DNA of 64,000 nucleotides from Flaccisagitta enflata (Eukaryota > Chaetognatha > Sagittoidea > Aphragmophora). The notes under the pieces are model-generated. The model worked only from the letters and a program-made list of their open reading frames with translations, searched no databases and was not told the origin of the DNA. The position numbers and the translations under genes were made by a program. The stretch covers positions 90,334,001 to 90,398,000 of the forward strand of contig OZ231126.1 of assembly GCA_965153355.1 (NCBI GenBank). The letters are read 5' to 3'. Below are positions 13,190-26,235 of the stretch, piece after piece. Numbering within the stretch: position 1 is the first letter of the stretch; every line of letters begins with the position of its first letter.

Positions 13190-13640
13190 AGGCCGCACCG
13201 AAGCCGCCTCCGCCTCCGCCTCCTTTGCCGCCGCTGCCGCCGCCTCCGCCGCCGCCTCCGCCTCCGCCTCTGCTTCCTTTGCCGCCGCTGCCGCCGCCTC
13301 CGCCTCCTTTGCCGCCGCTGCCGCCGCCGCCGCCTCAGCCTCCGCCGCCCCAACCTTGCGTTTCCACCAACAGCTCCACCTCCGCTCTTTACCGCCTCCG
13401 CTCTCCTCTGCCCCAACCCCCCAACGCTTCCGCTGACACTTCCGCCTCCCCCTCTAGTAGAGGGCCACTCCAACCGCCTCCGGCCCAACATCCTGCCCTC
13501 CATCTCCTCATCCCTTCCACCACCTTTTCCGCCTCCGCAACCGCACCCGCCCTCCACCTTCCACCTTCCACCTCCACTTACCGCCGCCACCACCTCTTCC
13601 ACTTACCGCCATCATCTCTCCCACCTCCGCCTCCGCGTCT
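13190..13640. repeat. GC-rich (CCGCCT)n array and degenerate flank
   Basis: CCG/CCT triplets dominate 13195-13350 and continue degenerately to about 13630. One plus-strand frame is open across the whole block, giving proline-rich sequence, because the triplets contain no stops. I do not call it a gene: it begins inside the preceding CT array and has no domain. Confidence 0.85.
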
Positions 13641-13714
13641 GCCTCAACCGGCGCTGGTCAAAAGAAAGGAAGATCCGATGGATTTTACGGGTTTATCAGT
13701 CCCGCGTTTTAAGA

Positions 13715-13797
13715 CAGGAGTTGGGGGGGGGGCTAGTCAACGAAGAGTTGGAGGGGGGGGGGCTGGTCAACGAAGAGTTGGAGGGGGGGCTGGTCAT
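13715..13797. repeat. Short G-rich tandem repeat, ~3 copies
   Basis: The unit 'gctggtcaacgaagagttgg' plus a run of G occurs about three times. Confidence 0.85.
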
Positions 13798-14348
13798 TGA
13801 GAATCATGTGAGATGTGGAAGAAGAAACAAGAGGATAGCGAGCTGAGTGGGAGGTGGTTTGAGCGTTCTGAGGAAGTAGCTGAGTGGTTAGAGCTATGGA
13901 CTGGAATTGGGATTTTTCCCTCTTTTTTTGGTTCGGCTAATCCGACTCCCAGTGTCAGAAGGGGTGAAATTAGGATGGAAAACGTGACACTTTTTTCAAA
14001 CCAGAATTTTCGAGTAAAACAAATTTAAGGAAATCTGTGTTGAAAATATAAAGGAAGGTAGGAGAAGAAGGAATGAACGTGAGATATGGATAAAGGAAGA
14101 GAGAATCAAAGAAAACTAACAAGACATGAGAAACAAAGATTGCAGGAGAAAAGAATGAGAGTTCGTAAGGAATGATGGACACGACAGAAGAAAAGATATA
14201 AACAATGGAAGGAATCATGGGGTAAAAGAGGAGTAAATGGAAAAAGAAAATAGGCGGTGAGAGAAAAAAAAGATGACTAAAAAAGAAGAATGAAATAAGA
14301 GGAAAGCGAGGAGGAAAGGGGAAAAGGAAGGATGACAAGGACAAGAAG
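13798..14348. other. Purine-rich spacer
   Basis: From about 14040 the plus strand is strongly A/G-rich without a fixed unit. No gene is recognised. Confidence 0.45.
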
Positions 14349-15385
14349 TCAATAGTCGCAAAAGCGTTACATGGTCAGTGGTACCCGATGCCCCTATGTT
14401 GGTGTATGTGAGGATGAGACGATGAAAGGGGCAGCGGCCTCGAGAGGGACCAATGACCTATGATTCCACGTAGGGCAATTTTCTCCAGTTTCCGTTTTCT
14501 GATTTAGGGGGCATCCTCTGAATCACGAAATTTGTGCTTAAGTTGGAATTATTTCCACTGAAGCATACCCTAGTGCTTCAGTGGAATCAGAAAAAAAAAT
14601 AGTGTTTTCTGGAATTCGAGTTTCAGTAGAATTAAAAATAACTGATTTTTTCACAGTAATCTTTTTTATCTGAAGAAATCAAGAAAACCACGGTTTTCTT
14701 CTCACCTCCCTCTATTTCTCTTACTTACTAAGTGTATGATAAGTGGAACAATATCAAATCAAATTTCAAACATTAAATATCAAAAACAAAACATGTTTTA
14801 ACATCAACTTAGTTTTCCTCCCATGAAAAGAATTAAATGATTGCACTCAATCATTGCAATGCATTTCATTGTAAAAAGGTCAAGAGTAGATCCACTGTAG
14901 CACGAATTCCAATTCCACTGAAGTACGAAGTAGTGCCTTAATTCCAGATCAGAGTTCTTGATTCAATGAATAGGCCTGATTTAGGGTCTCTGAGGCCCGC
15001 TCTTGGGCTGGAGAGGCTAGATTTGGGATCAAAGAGGACTGACTGGGGGTCTGAAAAGCCTGCAAAAGGGTTTGGGAGGCTTCATTTTGGAACTGAGGCT
15101 TGGGATCTGAAGGGCGTAATTTTGGGTCGCAGAGGTCCAATCTAGGGTCACAAAGGCCTAATTTAAGGTCTGAGAGGCTTAAGTTGGGGTCAGGAAGGCC
15201 TTGATTTTAGGTTTGAGGGTCCTGATTCTAGGTTTTAGAGGCCTGATTTGGGGTCTGATACGCCTGATTTGAGGTCACAGAGGCCTTCTTTGGGCTCAAG
15301 TGTGATTTTAAGTCTGGGAGGCCTCGTTTGAGATCTTGGGGGGGGGGGACGGACAGACGGACGGAAACCGCTGCCCAAAAAAGAG
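14349..15385. mobile_element. Foldback composite element FB, copy 1
   Basis: The left module (14349-14490) has 'agtcgcaaaagcgtta', 'ggtcagtggtacccgatgcc' and 'ggggcagcggcctcgagagg'. The right end has the inverted 'ccgctgccc' near 15369. Between them lies a degenerate minisatellite (14966-15340) of about 25 bp units such as 'aggcctgatttggggtctga'. The same plan (left module, GGCC/GATTT minisatellite, inverted end) is seen at 30.1, 55.8 and, without the array, 61.5 kb. A separate TIR segment (14515-14966) appears to sit inside. Confidence 0.65.
14515..14966. mobile_element. Small TIR element, copy 1 (shared with 46.3-47.5 kb)
   Basis: The left end has 'ctgaatcacgaaatttgtgc' and 'tttccactgaagca', and the right end has 'ttccactgaagtacgaagta' and 'cagagttcttgattcaatg'; the ends are mutually inverted. 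The interior 'aaataactgatttttt...atctgaagaaatcaag' and 'ctcacctccctctatttctctt' is shared with 46390-46510. It has no coding capacity. Confidence 0.6.
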
Positions 15386-15410
15386 CCGGAGCAAAGCAAC
15401 AGGAGGTTAA

Positions 15411-15620
15411 GGAAGAATATTTGGTAATAGAAGACTGGCGGTGAAGAAATGAAGGAAATAAAGAAGAAAGGAAGGAAATAAAGAAGAAAGGAAGGATGCA
15501 AGAAGAAAGGAAGGAAAGGAGACAGGAAGGAAACGGATCAATCAGGCTGTGACCTCAGTCTGCCTTAAAAGTGAAAGTTTGGCCAATGGAGAATCGAAGG
15601 GCCAGGACCTTAGCGTGTCT

Positions 15621-15662
<42 letters not shown>

Positions 15663-15670
15663 GAGAGAGA
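15411..15670. repeat. GGAA-rich stretch and (GA)n
   Basis: 'aaggaaggaaataaagaaga' type repeats at 15445-15530, then (GA)n at 15624-15669. Confidence 0.85.
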
Positions 15671-15910
15671 TAGGGAAAGTGGTGGAAAGTGGATGCAATA
15701 CAGAGAAGTAGGAAAAAGAAGGAAAAATAAAACTGAAAGAATAAAAAGTTTCGGAAAAATAGAAAAGAAAATAATTATGATCCGAGGCAGATAGCCAAAG
15801 CCGTCAAATCCAGTGAAATCCGGCTATTCTTAAAAATCGTTGGTCAACAACTAACCCAAGGCACGCATCGCACAGAGATCTGTGAGCATACCATACCATA
15901 CAAGGACATA

Positions 15911-16495
15911 ACACCTGTCCGGATATTATTGTCCCAGTAGTGTCACAACTTTAGATCCCTCACTACTGCTGGTTAGGAAAAATACAAATCACTATTATTG
16001 GATGTCAGATCAGTATTTCCTAGTATGTTTCACATTGTTTTCTGTATCTAATCCCATTTTGGTTGCTTCATATCAACTTGATCGCCCCTTGACTACTAGC
16101 CAACAACGCCCAGGTATAGATATTTCTATAGCTTTGGTTTAAATTTTTAAAGGGTTCGCCTTTAAGAAATCCATCAAAATCCATGGGCAAATTGAAGAAC
16201 TTTTCATAACCTTTTTAGCTGCGAAAGCCGCATCTGAGTATCTATCTTTTTATGGATTTGGTAGGCATTTGAAGTTGATTAAGTTTTTCTGGTAATTTTG
16301 CAATGATTTGCATGGGCAATGTTTTTACTGTTTTTGATCCTATTCGATTTTGTATGAAGCAATCCAGGCAAAATTCATGAGCAAAATGAAGATTTTTTCA
16401 AGCTCTAACTGGTGGAAAAATCTGCATGTTGCTAAATATCCCCGTTTTGATTTCACGGTCGTTTGATTTTGGGACAATAATATCCGGACAGGTGT
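15911..16495. mobile_element. TA-flanked TIR element (Tc1/mariner-type MITE), 585 bp
   Basis: The termini are perfect inverted repeats of about 24 bp starting ACACCTGTCCGGATATTATT. The element is flanked on both sides by TA (15909-15910 and 16496-16497), the target duplication typical of Tc1/mariner elements. No transposase frame is visible. Confidence 0.85.
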
Positions 16496-16547
16496 TACCA
16501 GGACATATCAGGACAAAAATATAAGCCAGTACCTAGGGATATTAGCA

Positions 16548-17129
16548 ACTGTCTAGAGCATAAGTATGGAAACATGCATTTATAGCCATAACTCTGCTTT
16601 AAAAAATGAATTTCTATAAAAATCAGTGAGATTCTTAAATTACTGACCTGATATCGCAAACCACATTTGTCTAGCTCAAGCCGTTAAGAAATGACATGCA
16701 AAACAAAACAGGTACCTCAACTGAGTTATAGCAAAATGATTACAAAGAGATTTCTACTTCAAGCGATAACACCATTCTAAAGATAGATTAAAGGTTTTTT
16801 CATCTAATTTATGGTCCCATCTGCCATGCCATAGACTCATTGTATTTCATTAGCTGATTCCAACCCCACTGAATCATTGCGGTTGCAAAAAAACAAAACA
16901 GAAAGAGCATACAGTATAATCTATAGAATGATCTATGGAAAGGAAGATACATAATAAGTTTATCTCTATGATTCACATGAAAATGTTCAGAAACCCATAT
17001 TCAATGACTTGTTGAACCTCCGAGATGTTAAAAAAAGTATCTAATATATTCTTGAGGTTTTTTTGCAAAAAATTCATTGCATAAACTATGCAATTTATAA
17101 AGTGATTCCATACTTTTGCTCTAGATAGT
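16548..17129. mobile_element. TIR element, ~582 bp
   Basis: Left 'tctagagcataagtatggaa' and right 'ttccatacttttgctctaga' are inverted with one mismatch. It contains 'agctcaagccgttaagaaat', a motif also found in other TIR elements here. The target duplication is unclear. It lies only about 50 bp from the preceding MITE. Confidence 0.7.
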
Positions 17130-18082
17130 AGTGCATAAAAATGTCATTTAGTATGTGTAGATCACATCTATACAGGGTTTTTCCAGTGCGTTGATCCATC
17201 TAAGGACATTTTTTTGCTCAGGAAGTCAGTTGGTTCAACATTTTGAAGGCTCGCAATTGACAAAATCGTTTTAATCTTGGATTGGAAATAGGCAAGTTTT
17301 TTTTTTTATAGGTCTTTCAAAACTGGGAGCAGGGTTACTAAATTTCACACAAGTCGTATTTAATCCACCCTAAAGCTTTTTCCCAAAATTCGTGTCCTTT
17401 TTCAGATTCTTAGTATCATTTTTGATGTCTAGAAAAGTAACAAATGAAACCAAATAACCATTTTTTGCCACATTTAATTTTGAGCGAAGTAGTTAACTTC
17501 AAGGGGAAAAAAGGCTTTGGGTGAGCTAGGGCGCAGGTAAAACCCCTTATTTTCTTGCTTTGAATGAGCAACTGCACCAATTTCTGCCTTTTTCATAGGT
17601 CAAAAGTGCCAGCATAATTTTTTTTGTCCTGAGGTGGTGTGCTCGCAGAACGTAGTGCATCGGTAGGAACAAGAACAAGAGCAACAAAACCAGACAAGAA
17701 TGGAATTTATCATTTGGTAAAAGTAATACCATACCCTAAAAGATATCAAAGAGATTGTCAACATGTCATAAATCAGTTATTGAAAACAAAATCACAACTG
17801 GTATCAGTCACTTGCACCATAAGTGTCTGTTAGTCGTTTGTTCAGTCAGTCCGTCTGTAACTCTCTTTAATTTTGCCCCTGCCCCCTGCCCCTACCCCCT
17901 TCCCCCTGCCCTTATTTTTCTTCAACAGTATCGAGCTAAGAAAAGATTGCAAATCAAAAAAATACATTTATATTGGCTATCTTTAGAACCATCAATGGAA
18001 ATTTTCGCCTCATCAATGAAAATCATGGCTCAATAACAATTAAATCTTTTTTCTGTCTCGCTCATCTAGGTCTTGTCTCCTA
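17130..18082. other. Spacer, no gene recognised
   Basis: AT-rich unique sequence with no long frame of known type. A 'ccctgccccctgcccctacc' stretch lies near 17875. Confidence 0.35.
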
Positions 18083-18695
18083 ATTACCAGGTGCAAATTT
18101 TGCGAGAGTCGTCATCTAATTACCAAGTCACCTATTTACCAAGTGCAAATTTTGCGAGAGTCGTCATCTAATTACCAAGTCACCTAATTACCAAGTGCAA
18201 ATTTTGCAAGAGTTGTCATTTAATTGCCAAGTCACCTATTTACCAAGTGCAAATTTCGCGAGAGTCGTCATCTAATTACCAAGTCACCTAATTACCAAAT
18301 GCAAATTTTGCAAGAGTTGTCATTTAATTGCCAAGTCACCTAATTACCAAGTGCAAATTTTGCAAGAGTCGTCATCTAATTACCAAGTCACCTAATTACC
18401 AAGTTCAACTTTCGCGAGAGTCATTATCTAATTACCAAGTCACCTAATTACCAAGTGCAAATTTTGCGAGAATCGTCATCTAATTACCAAGTCACCTAAT
18501 TACCAAGTGCAAATTTTGCGAGAATCGTCATCTAATTACCAAGTCACCTAATTACCAAGTGCAAATTTCGTGAGAGTCGTCATCTAATTACCAAGTCACC
18601 TAATTACCAAGTACAAATTTCACAAGTGCATGTCGTCATCTAATTACCAAGTCACCTTATTACCAAGTGCAAATTTCGCGAGTGCATGTAGTCAT
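18083..18695. repeat. 52-bp minisatellite, ~12 copies
   Basis: The unit contains 'accaagtgcaaattttgcga', 'gagtcgtcatctaattacc' and 'aagtcacctaatt'. Copies differ by point changes (TTTTGC/TTTCGC, GCGAG/GCAAG) and by a few shortened units at the right end. Confidence 0.95.
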
Positions 18696-18809
18696 GTACC
18701 TTGGCTGACGTCATCAACCAAATAAAAAGATTCGAGCAAATTTTAAAAAGAAGAAACTTTTTTTGTCAAACGATTGAAAAAAAAACAAACTTGAAACTTC
18801 TCTCACCTG

Positions 18810-18940
<131 letters not shown>

Positions 18941-19062
18941 TATCCACTCTCGGCCATTTGGTATATTAACAGACGGTGAATTTTTGGGCCAATCGCGCGG
19001 GTTGTCGATTTGAACCCGGTGAATGCACCAGCCCGCGTTTCCTTTCTTTTTTTTCCTTTTTT

Positions 19063-19340
19063 CAGTCGCGTGAACGCAACTCTATGATCCACTGTCTATC
19101 GGTAAGATGATCGGTCTGTCGGTCAGCCCACTGTTTGGGAAGATGGTCTGATCCGTTGGTATGTTAGTCCATCTGTAACATGTTGCTTTTTCAATGTTAA
19201 GAGACGGTCCATGGGTTTGTTGGTCTATCAATCTGTTACATATCATTTTGTCAGCGTGTACGAGTGATGTTTGGATTACTGCTCCTTCTTATATCCTTGC
19301 CCCACCCGCACGCTAATTGGCGTGAATCCGGCCTTGTTTT
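19063..19340 (+). repeat. HE1 hairpin-ended element
   Basis: It starts 'cagtcgcgtgaacgcaactc', carries several 'ggtctgtcggtcag' words, and ends 'cccacccgcacgctaattgg' then 'gaatccggccttgtttt'. Confidence 0.8.
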
Positions 19341-19444
19341 CTTTGTTTTTCTCGTATTCATTGACTTTATCTGTATTCTTTTCTTCTTTGGATGATTGTC
19401 TTTTTCTCTCTCACTCTTTTACATCTACTTCTCAATTTATATCT

Positions 19445-19916
<472 letters not shown>

Positions 19917-20053
19917 AATCGTGTGCGTGTGTGTGCGCGCGCGATCGTGAACGGGTGTGTGCGCGCGTGAACCCTTGGCGTTTAAATTTACACTCGATAA
20001 TGGACGCATGTACGACGACGCGTGCCCGCTGACAGCTATTCAAGGATAAAGAG

Positions 20054-20055
<2 letters not shown>

Positions 20056-20104
<49 letters not shown>

Positions 20105-20360
20105 TAGGCCATGGGCTCCTGGGTATCAGAGTACGGAAATAGGGTGTTTTGTTGTAAATCGTGTTAAGGACAATTGAGGCATAGTCGAGGCATAGGGTAC
20201 TAAGCTAGAGGCGAGTAAATAAATAAGGTTGAGGGTTGGTGGGGGAGGGGGATATGGATAATAAAGGTGGTGCAGGGGGGGGGGGATTCGGGGATGGTTG
20301 AGATTAAGTCCGAGACTACGTCACTAGTACTAATTACGAATGAGAGGATGATTGATGAAA

Positions 20361-20408
<48 letters not shown>
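20056..20408. repeat. (GA)n at 20056-20102 and 20363-20408
   Basis: Two GA microsatellites separated by about 260 bp of unique sequence. Confidence 0.95.
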
Positions 20409-20411
<3 letters not shown>

Positions 20412-20736
20412 ACCGACCGACCAACTGACCTACAAACCTCGCTGACGGTTGGGCAGGGTAATAATAGAATAGCCGCTCCCAAACTAGGAATATCATGGAA
20501 GGACGGCAAAACGAATTGACCAACGTAGCAATGTATCAAGTTCTGCGTCCACCACGAAAAATCTACAATTCGAAAGCAATCCAATAGTGAAATGCAAAAC
20601 GTTTGAAACATTAAGACATCGGAGTCACTCTGAGAGTGCTTGTCCATCCCTCCGTTTGCCCCTTCAAAGCCTTCATCCGTCCATCCGTCTGTCTCTCCAC
20701 TTGTCTGTCCATCAACTCACTGCCAAAGCTTATTTT

Positions 20737-20928
20737 TAGTCGCATGCACGCGACTCTACAACCCACTATGTCCGTCTGTCTGTTGGTCGGTCGGTAACAC
20801 TTAGCTTTTTTGGCGTTTATGGGCGGTTTTTTGGTTAAAGCTCCTGCCAAACTGCTTGACTGGTCTATTCCATCATTGCCCCTGCCCACCCGCACACGAC
20901 TTGGGTAGCCGTTTATCCGGCCTTGTTT
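20737..20928 (+). repeat. HE1 hairpin-ended element, good copy
   Basis: The order is terminal palindrome AGTCGCATGCACGCGACT, 'ctacaacccactatgtccg', degenerate 'gtctgttggtcggtcggt', 'cttttttggcgtttatggg', 'cctgcccacccgcacacgac' and 'ccggccttgttt'. The segment 'gcacacgact' near the right end is an inverted counterpart of the hairpin's left half. Confidence 0.9.
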
Positions 20929-21685
20929 AAAAATCATGCAAATGACGAAGTTTTCTTTTTTTTTCCTGTCTTTGTCTCTGTCTTTGTCTCTGTCTTTGTC
21001 TCTGTCTCTATGTCTTTCTCTTGCATTACAAGATCATTCATAACGTGAAATTTAACTTTTGACGTTCGGTTCTCTGAGCCCATAGTATCAGCCGGCAGCC
21101 GATTGAGGTGATCTTGTTTTACATTCAAAACGTCCAGAAACTGAATAAATGGTTTCCCCTAAGTTAGCTGGTGGTTGTCTGGTTGACATCGATCAAGGAT
21201 GAAGGTTTTCCTTAGCACCTTCCTAACCGACCGATCCTAGCCTGGCCCCTCCCCCAGCCAGTAGTTGGCAATAGTTTGCAACGATGATAAATGTATCAAT
21301 GGTTACCCCTAGCACCTCCCTTGGTCCCTCTAGCCCAACCCCCCCCCCCCCGCCTAGGCCCCCTTAGACCCTTCCCCCCCCCCCTAAGCAGGCCTAGCGA
21401 GCTGATGGCAACGGAGATAGATGAGCAATCGATTTTATTGAGAGTGGAGAATCGGCGATGGGGTTGATAACCGGACAACGTCCTAGGTTTTGATAGAAAC
21501 TGAAAGTTTAGACTTGGGACTTTTACAAATTGCACATTATTCGTTATAACGATTGATGTGAGTAACGACCACCGATCCTTTACATGGTGTTTTTCATCAA
21601 TTAGTCCTCAAAAATGAAAAAAAAAATTGGACCGACGAAATGGTCAAATGTATTTTGCAGTGCAAAGTTAGCGACTATCTATTTC
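20929..21685. other. Spacer, no gene recognised
   Basis: It contains a short (TTTGTCTCTGTC)n run at 20967-21010 and two C homopolymer-rich stretches near 21340-21385. No gene. Confidence 0.4.
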
Positions 21686-21686
21686 T

Positions 21687-21775
21687 AGGTGCGACAAAGC
21701 ACCTCTATGACTGGCTTTGTCGGTTGGTTGGTCAGTCGGTTGGTCGGTCGGTCTGTCGGTAACGCATTCGTTTGA
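21687..21775 (+). repeat. HE2 hairpin-ended element, hairpin end
   Basis: The hairpin AGGTGCGACAAAGCACCT is followed by 'ctatgactggctttgtcgg' and 'ttggtcggtcggtctgtcgg'. The far end of this copy is not clear. Confidence 0.65.
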
Positions 21776-21869
21776 TGATCCACACGGCGCACCTTTTCGA
21801 CCTTCTTGGCCTCGTCAAATGATGCGAGACCGAGGTTTTCCTTATTACTTCGGTAATAGTGTGATAAAA

Positions 21870-21950
21870 AGAAGCGTCAAAAAGTGCTTCAAAAACGAGC
21901 ATCGAAAAAAAGAGCATCCAAAAAAAGAGCATCGAAAAAAGAACATGGGC
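21870..21950. repeat. Short ~16-bp tandem repeat
   Basis: Variants of 'gagcatcgaaaaaa' occur about four times. Confidence 0.75.
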
Positions 21951-22102
21951 GATTGGGCGTCGAAATAAAACAACTGAAAGGCGAAAAAGTGAACAAAAAA
22001 CTGAATATGGGTCCAAACACATGGTTTTTCATGCCAGGGTCAAATGATCGTGCCTCAATCTTATCGTATCGTGCGGACGTAAGCCTGTTCTTTACATTTT
22101 TT

Positions 22103-22529
22103 TAGTCGTGGATGCGCGACACTAAAGATTGCTGTGCCGGTCGGTCCGCAACTTTTTTCAAGATGTGAGTGTATTTTCGCTATTCTGCCCCTGCCCACCT
22201 GTTCGCGCCTGGGGGTCTATATATTTAACGCCTTGTTCCTTCAGCAATGGGACGGTCGATCAACCCGCACTTGTGTGGGATTTACAATCTCCATCATCCT
22301 TTTTTCTTCGCATGCAGTCGACTCTAAAACCCGTTTGGTTGGTTGGTCGGTCGGATGGTCAGTCAGCTGGTCAGTTTGACTGTGACTTTGCTTTTTTGGC
22401 GTCTAAAGACGGTTTTTGCATTACTTCCCCTGCTCAAATGCTTAAATCTCAAATGGTCAAATGCTCAAATCGTTTTTACCATCGCTCCTCCACGCGACTT
22501 TGGCAGCCGTGTATCCGGCTTTGTTTTTT
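22103..22529 (+). repeat. Two degenerate HE1 copies in tandem
   Basis: Copy one (22103-22236) runs from 'tagtcgtggatgcgcgacac' to 'aacgccttgttcc'. Copy two (22311-22529) runs from 'cgcatgcagtcgactctaaa' through 'ggttggttggtcggtcgg' to 'gtatccggctttgttttt'. Confidence 0.7.
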
Positions 22530-22549
22530 AGAGTTTGCTCTTTTGATAA

Positions 22550-22657
22550 AACAAGGCCAAGTAAGCCAGTGGGTACCCCGGGTGGATCGTCAAAGGTTTG
22601 CTAGACGGACCAACAGACGGACATGACCGATTATAGAGGAGCGTTGGCGCACCTAAA
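22550..22657 (-). repeat. HE2 hairpin-ended element, short copy
   Basis: It begins 'acaaggccaagtaagcc', has 'gacggaccaacagacggac', and ends in the hairpin AGGAGCGTTGGCGCACCT followed by AAAAA. Confidence 0.75.
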
Positions 22658-22969
22658 AATATCATAAATCATAACACTAGTCGTTTGTCAGGTGCATACT
22701 TCATATGCTCATTTATTCGTACTAAGATTTTTTTTTTCTTTTTTCTTTTTTCTTCTTTTTTAATATCATTGATTTTGATTGTTTTCTACCGTAATCATCA
22801 CGTTTTGGAAACCTGAAACGGGTACGTCGCTCATTCATCTTACCATCATTTTGCCGCTCACCCCCCCCCCCCTTCCTCAATTTCGATCTCAACAATGTAC
22901 GAAAAAGAAAAAAACTGTTGGGGCCAAAAGGATTTAGAGACTATGTCTGGGCTCCTTACTGAATCTCTA

Positions 22970-23907
22970 ACCTTGGGGAAATGAAAAATGGCGGAATTTT
23001 GAAAACTAATTCTATCTACCTTAAATTGCAAAAAAAACTAATTAAAATCGGTGATGTTTAGAAAGCTCTTTCATTTGAGTCGTGTCTGGAAACTCTGGCT
23101 CAAACCGTTTAAAAGTTAGAGCTATTTAAATGAGACTACCCCTTTTCTGCTCTGACCTCATGTGAAGAATGATTGCTCAACAAAAAATATCCGAAAACCA
23201 TAGTAAAACTTCTCTGATTTAGATGAAATTTGAACTGAAAGCAATACATACCTCCTAAAAAATTATCCAAATCGGACAATTTTTTCTATCCTTTTTATCA
23301 TGAGAAAGATTTGGAAACTTTCAAGAAAAACCCGAGGTAATGAGATAACAACCTGTTTCTTTTTAAATCATTTTGACTATGAAAATTTGATAAAAATCAC
23401 ATCAAATTCATGATGGTTTTTAAGCTCTGGGAAAGATCTTTAGGGTGGATCATCAAAGAAAATGTTTTGTTAAAACAGTAGAGAAATATATGTAACTGAA
23501 GCAAAGGATGTCAATTTTGGTCTGTTTCTCTAAGATCTGGAATAAAAAAGTATGAAAACCATAGTAAAAATCATCCGATTAGCACAAAAATTTAACTGGT
23601 GTGAGATGACATACAAGCTAGTTACCACCTAAAATTTTGTGGCAATCGGATTAAGTCTTCTATCTTTATTGTGACTTAGAATCTTTTTCCAATTCCTTTA
23701 CATTGAGATACGGGCAGACCAGAAAATGAGTAGTCTTATTCAAATCACTGTAGCTTCCAAACCATTTGAGCTAGAATTTCCAGACACAACTCAAATGAAA
23801 GATCTTTCGAAGAGCTTTCCAGGCATCACCAATTTTAACCTGTTTTTCTTACGTTAAGGTTCAGAAGAGAGGTTTTAAAAATCCGCCATTTTTTATTTCC
23901 CCAAGGT
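22970..23907. mobile_element. TA-flanked TIR element, 938 bp
   Basis: The outer inverted repeats start ACCTTGGGGAAAT and extend degenerately for about 190 bp (for example 'ctttcatttgagtcgtgtct' near 23070 mirrors 'acacaactcaaatgaaag' near 23785). TA flanks both sides (22968-22969, 23908-23909). Inside, 'gaaaaccatagtaaaa' occurs as a direct repeat. No transposase frame is visible. I infer a Tc1/mariner-type non-autonomous element. Confidence 0.85.
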
Positions 23908-24096
23908 TAATTATCCATCATCAAAGCAGACTTTACAGATGTCGTCACATACTTTCATAATTATACAGATGACTCTACTGAGGTCCATTCTGAAATTTCT
24001 GATGGTAGAATGGTTTTTCGATAGGGACTTGGTGACGTCACATATTGGTGCTGATTTCTGACTGAGTCTCGGTGTTGCAAAGTACTCACATGCGCG

Positions 24097-24700
<604 letters not shown>

Positions 24701-24906
24701 AACAAGGCCGGATATACGGCTATCCCAGTCGCGCGAGAGTGGGCAGGGGCCATATTTGTGGTCACTTGATCGTTTCGGCAGGAGCAATGAGGCCACAAAC
24801 CCCCCCAAAAGTAGTGTGACCTACCAATGGACGGACCGACGGTCCGACGGATGGACTAATAGACGGACCTACAAAGCGGGGTGTAGAGTCGCGCAGCACG
24901 CAACTA
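24701..24906 (-). repeat. HE1 hairpin-ended element, good copy
   Basis: It begins 'aacaaggccggatatacggc', has 'cccagtcgcgcgagagtggg', a degenerate 'gacggaccgacggtccgacg' centre, and ends 'gtagagtcgcgcagcacgca' then ACTAAA. Confidence 0.9.
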
Positions 24907-24959
24907 AAGGAAATTATATATGGTCTGCTTTTTTATTCAGTAAATGTACAATATTTAGA

Positions 24960-25106
<147 letters not shown>

Positions 25107-25331
25107 TGGCCTTGCTCCCTCGCTCCCAAACTTTACAAATAGAAAAAACATTTTTATCGCAAAAGTAATTTAATTTCGGGCGAGTACAAAATCATTCTTC
25201 TTCTTTTTTTCGGTGGTTGGGGTGAGCCGTGAGCGGCCGCGTGCGCGCGCGCTCGTGCGTACAGATGTAATAAAAATCTCTTCATAAACGTAAATATGAT
25301 TTGAAAAAAAAATGTGTACGCCGTGCATCTT

Positions 25332-25334
25332 CGA

Positions 25335-25365
<31 letters not shown>

Positions 25366-25383
25366 TTCATTTTCATCTTCTTC

Positions 25384-25417
<34 letters not shown>

Positions 25418-25424
25418 GCATCAG

Positions 25425-25470
<46 letters not shown>

Positions 25471-25476
25471 TTCATC

Positions 25477-25557
<81 letters not shown>

Positions 25558-25558
25558 G

Positions 25559-25606
<48 letters not shown>

Positions 25607-25990
25607 GCCTCTTCATCATCATCATCAGCCTCTTCATCATCATCATCAGCCTCTTCATCATCATCATCAGCCTCTTCATCATCATCATCAGCCTCTTCAT
25701 CATCATCATCAGCCTCTTCATCATCATCATCATCAGCCTCTTCATCATCATCATCAGCCTCTTCATCATCATCATCAGCCTCTTCATCATCATCATCAGC
25801 CTCTTCATCATCATCATCAGCCTCTTCATCATAATCATCAGCCTCTTCATCATCATCATCAGCCTCTTCATCATCATCATCATCAGCCTCTTCATCATCA
25901 TCATCAGCCTCTTCATCATCATCATCAGCCTCTTCATCATCATCATCAGCCTCTTCATCATCATCATCAGCCTCTTCATCATCATCATCT
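25332..25990. repeat. (ATC)n array grading into a 21-bp minisatellite
   Basis: ATC triplets with TTC variants fill 25332-25605. From about 25606 a 21-bp unit, 'agcctcttcatcatcatcatc' minus or plus one ATC, is repeated about 18 times to 25990. Several frames stay open across it (poly-Ser, poly-Ile, poly-His, poly-Met) only because the unit lacks stops in them. Confidence 0.97.
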
Positions 25991-26069
25991 TCGAGTTCGA
26001 CATCATCATAATCAGGGGACTTACGAATGACGGGGTTGACCGGCGCGGAAGGTCGCGAAAAAAGTTTCT

Positions 26070-26235
26070 ATATTGGTCGGTTTGTCCGTTCGTCCGTCCG
26101 TCTCAATTTTTCTTTTTAGTTTTTTCGGTCTTTGGCCTCTTTGCTCCTGCCCAAATGCTCAAGTGAGTCATGGCATCAAAGTCAGCCCCTGCCCAACCGC
26201 ACGCAACTAGGATAAGCGTGTATCCGGCCTTGTAT
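26070..26235 (+). repeat. HE1 element lacking its hairpin end
   Basis: It keeps 'ggtcggtttgtccgttcgtc', 'gctcctgcccaaatgctcaa', 'ctgcccaaccgcacgcaact' and 'gtatccggccttgt', but the terminal palindrome is missing on the left. Confidence 0.75.

Noticed and set aside
18083-18695. Possible CRISPR-like array because of regular 52-bp units
   Set aside because: The whole unit repeats; there are no unique spacers, and the context is an animal genome.
22129-22626. 165-codon frame of mixed composition
   Set aside because: It runs across two HE1 copies and an HE2 copy; no conserved domain, and other copies do not keep the frame.
25170-26166. Several long frames (poly-Met/Lys, poly-Ser, poly-Ile, poly-His) over the ATC array
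   Set aside because: All are translations of one triplet/21-bp minisatellite.
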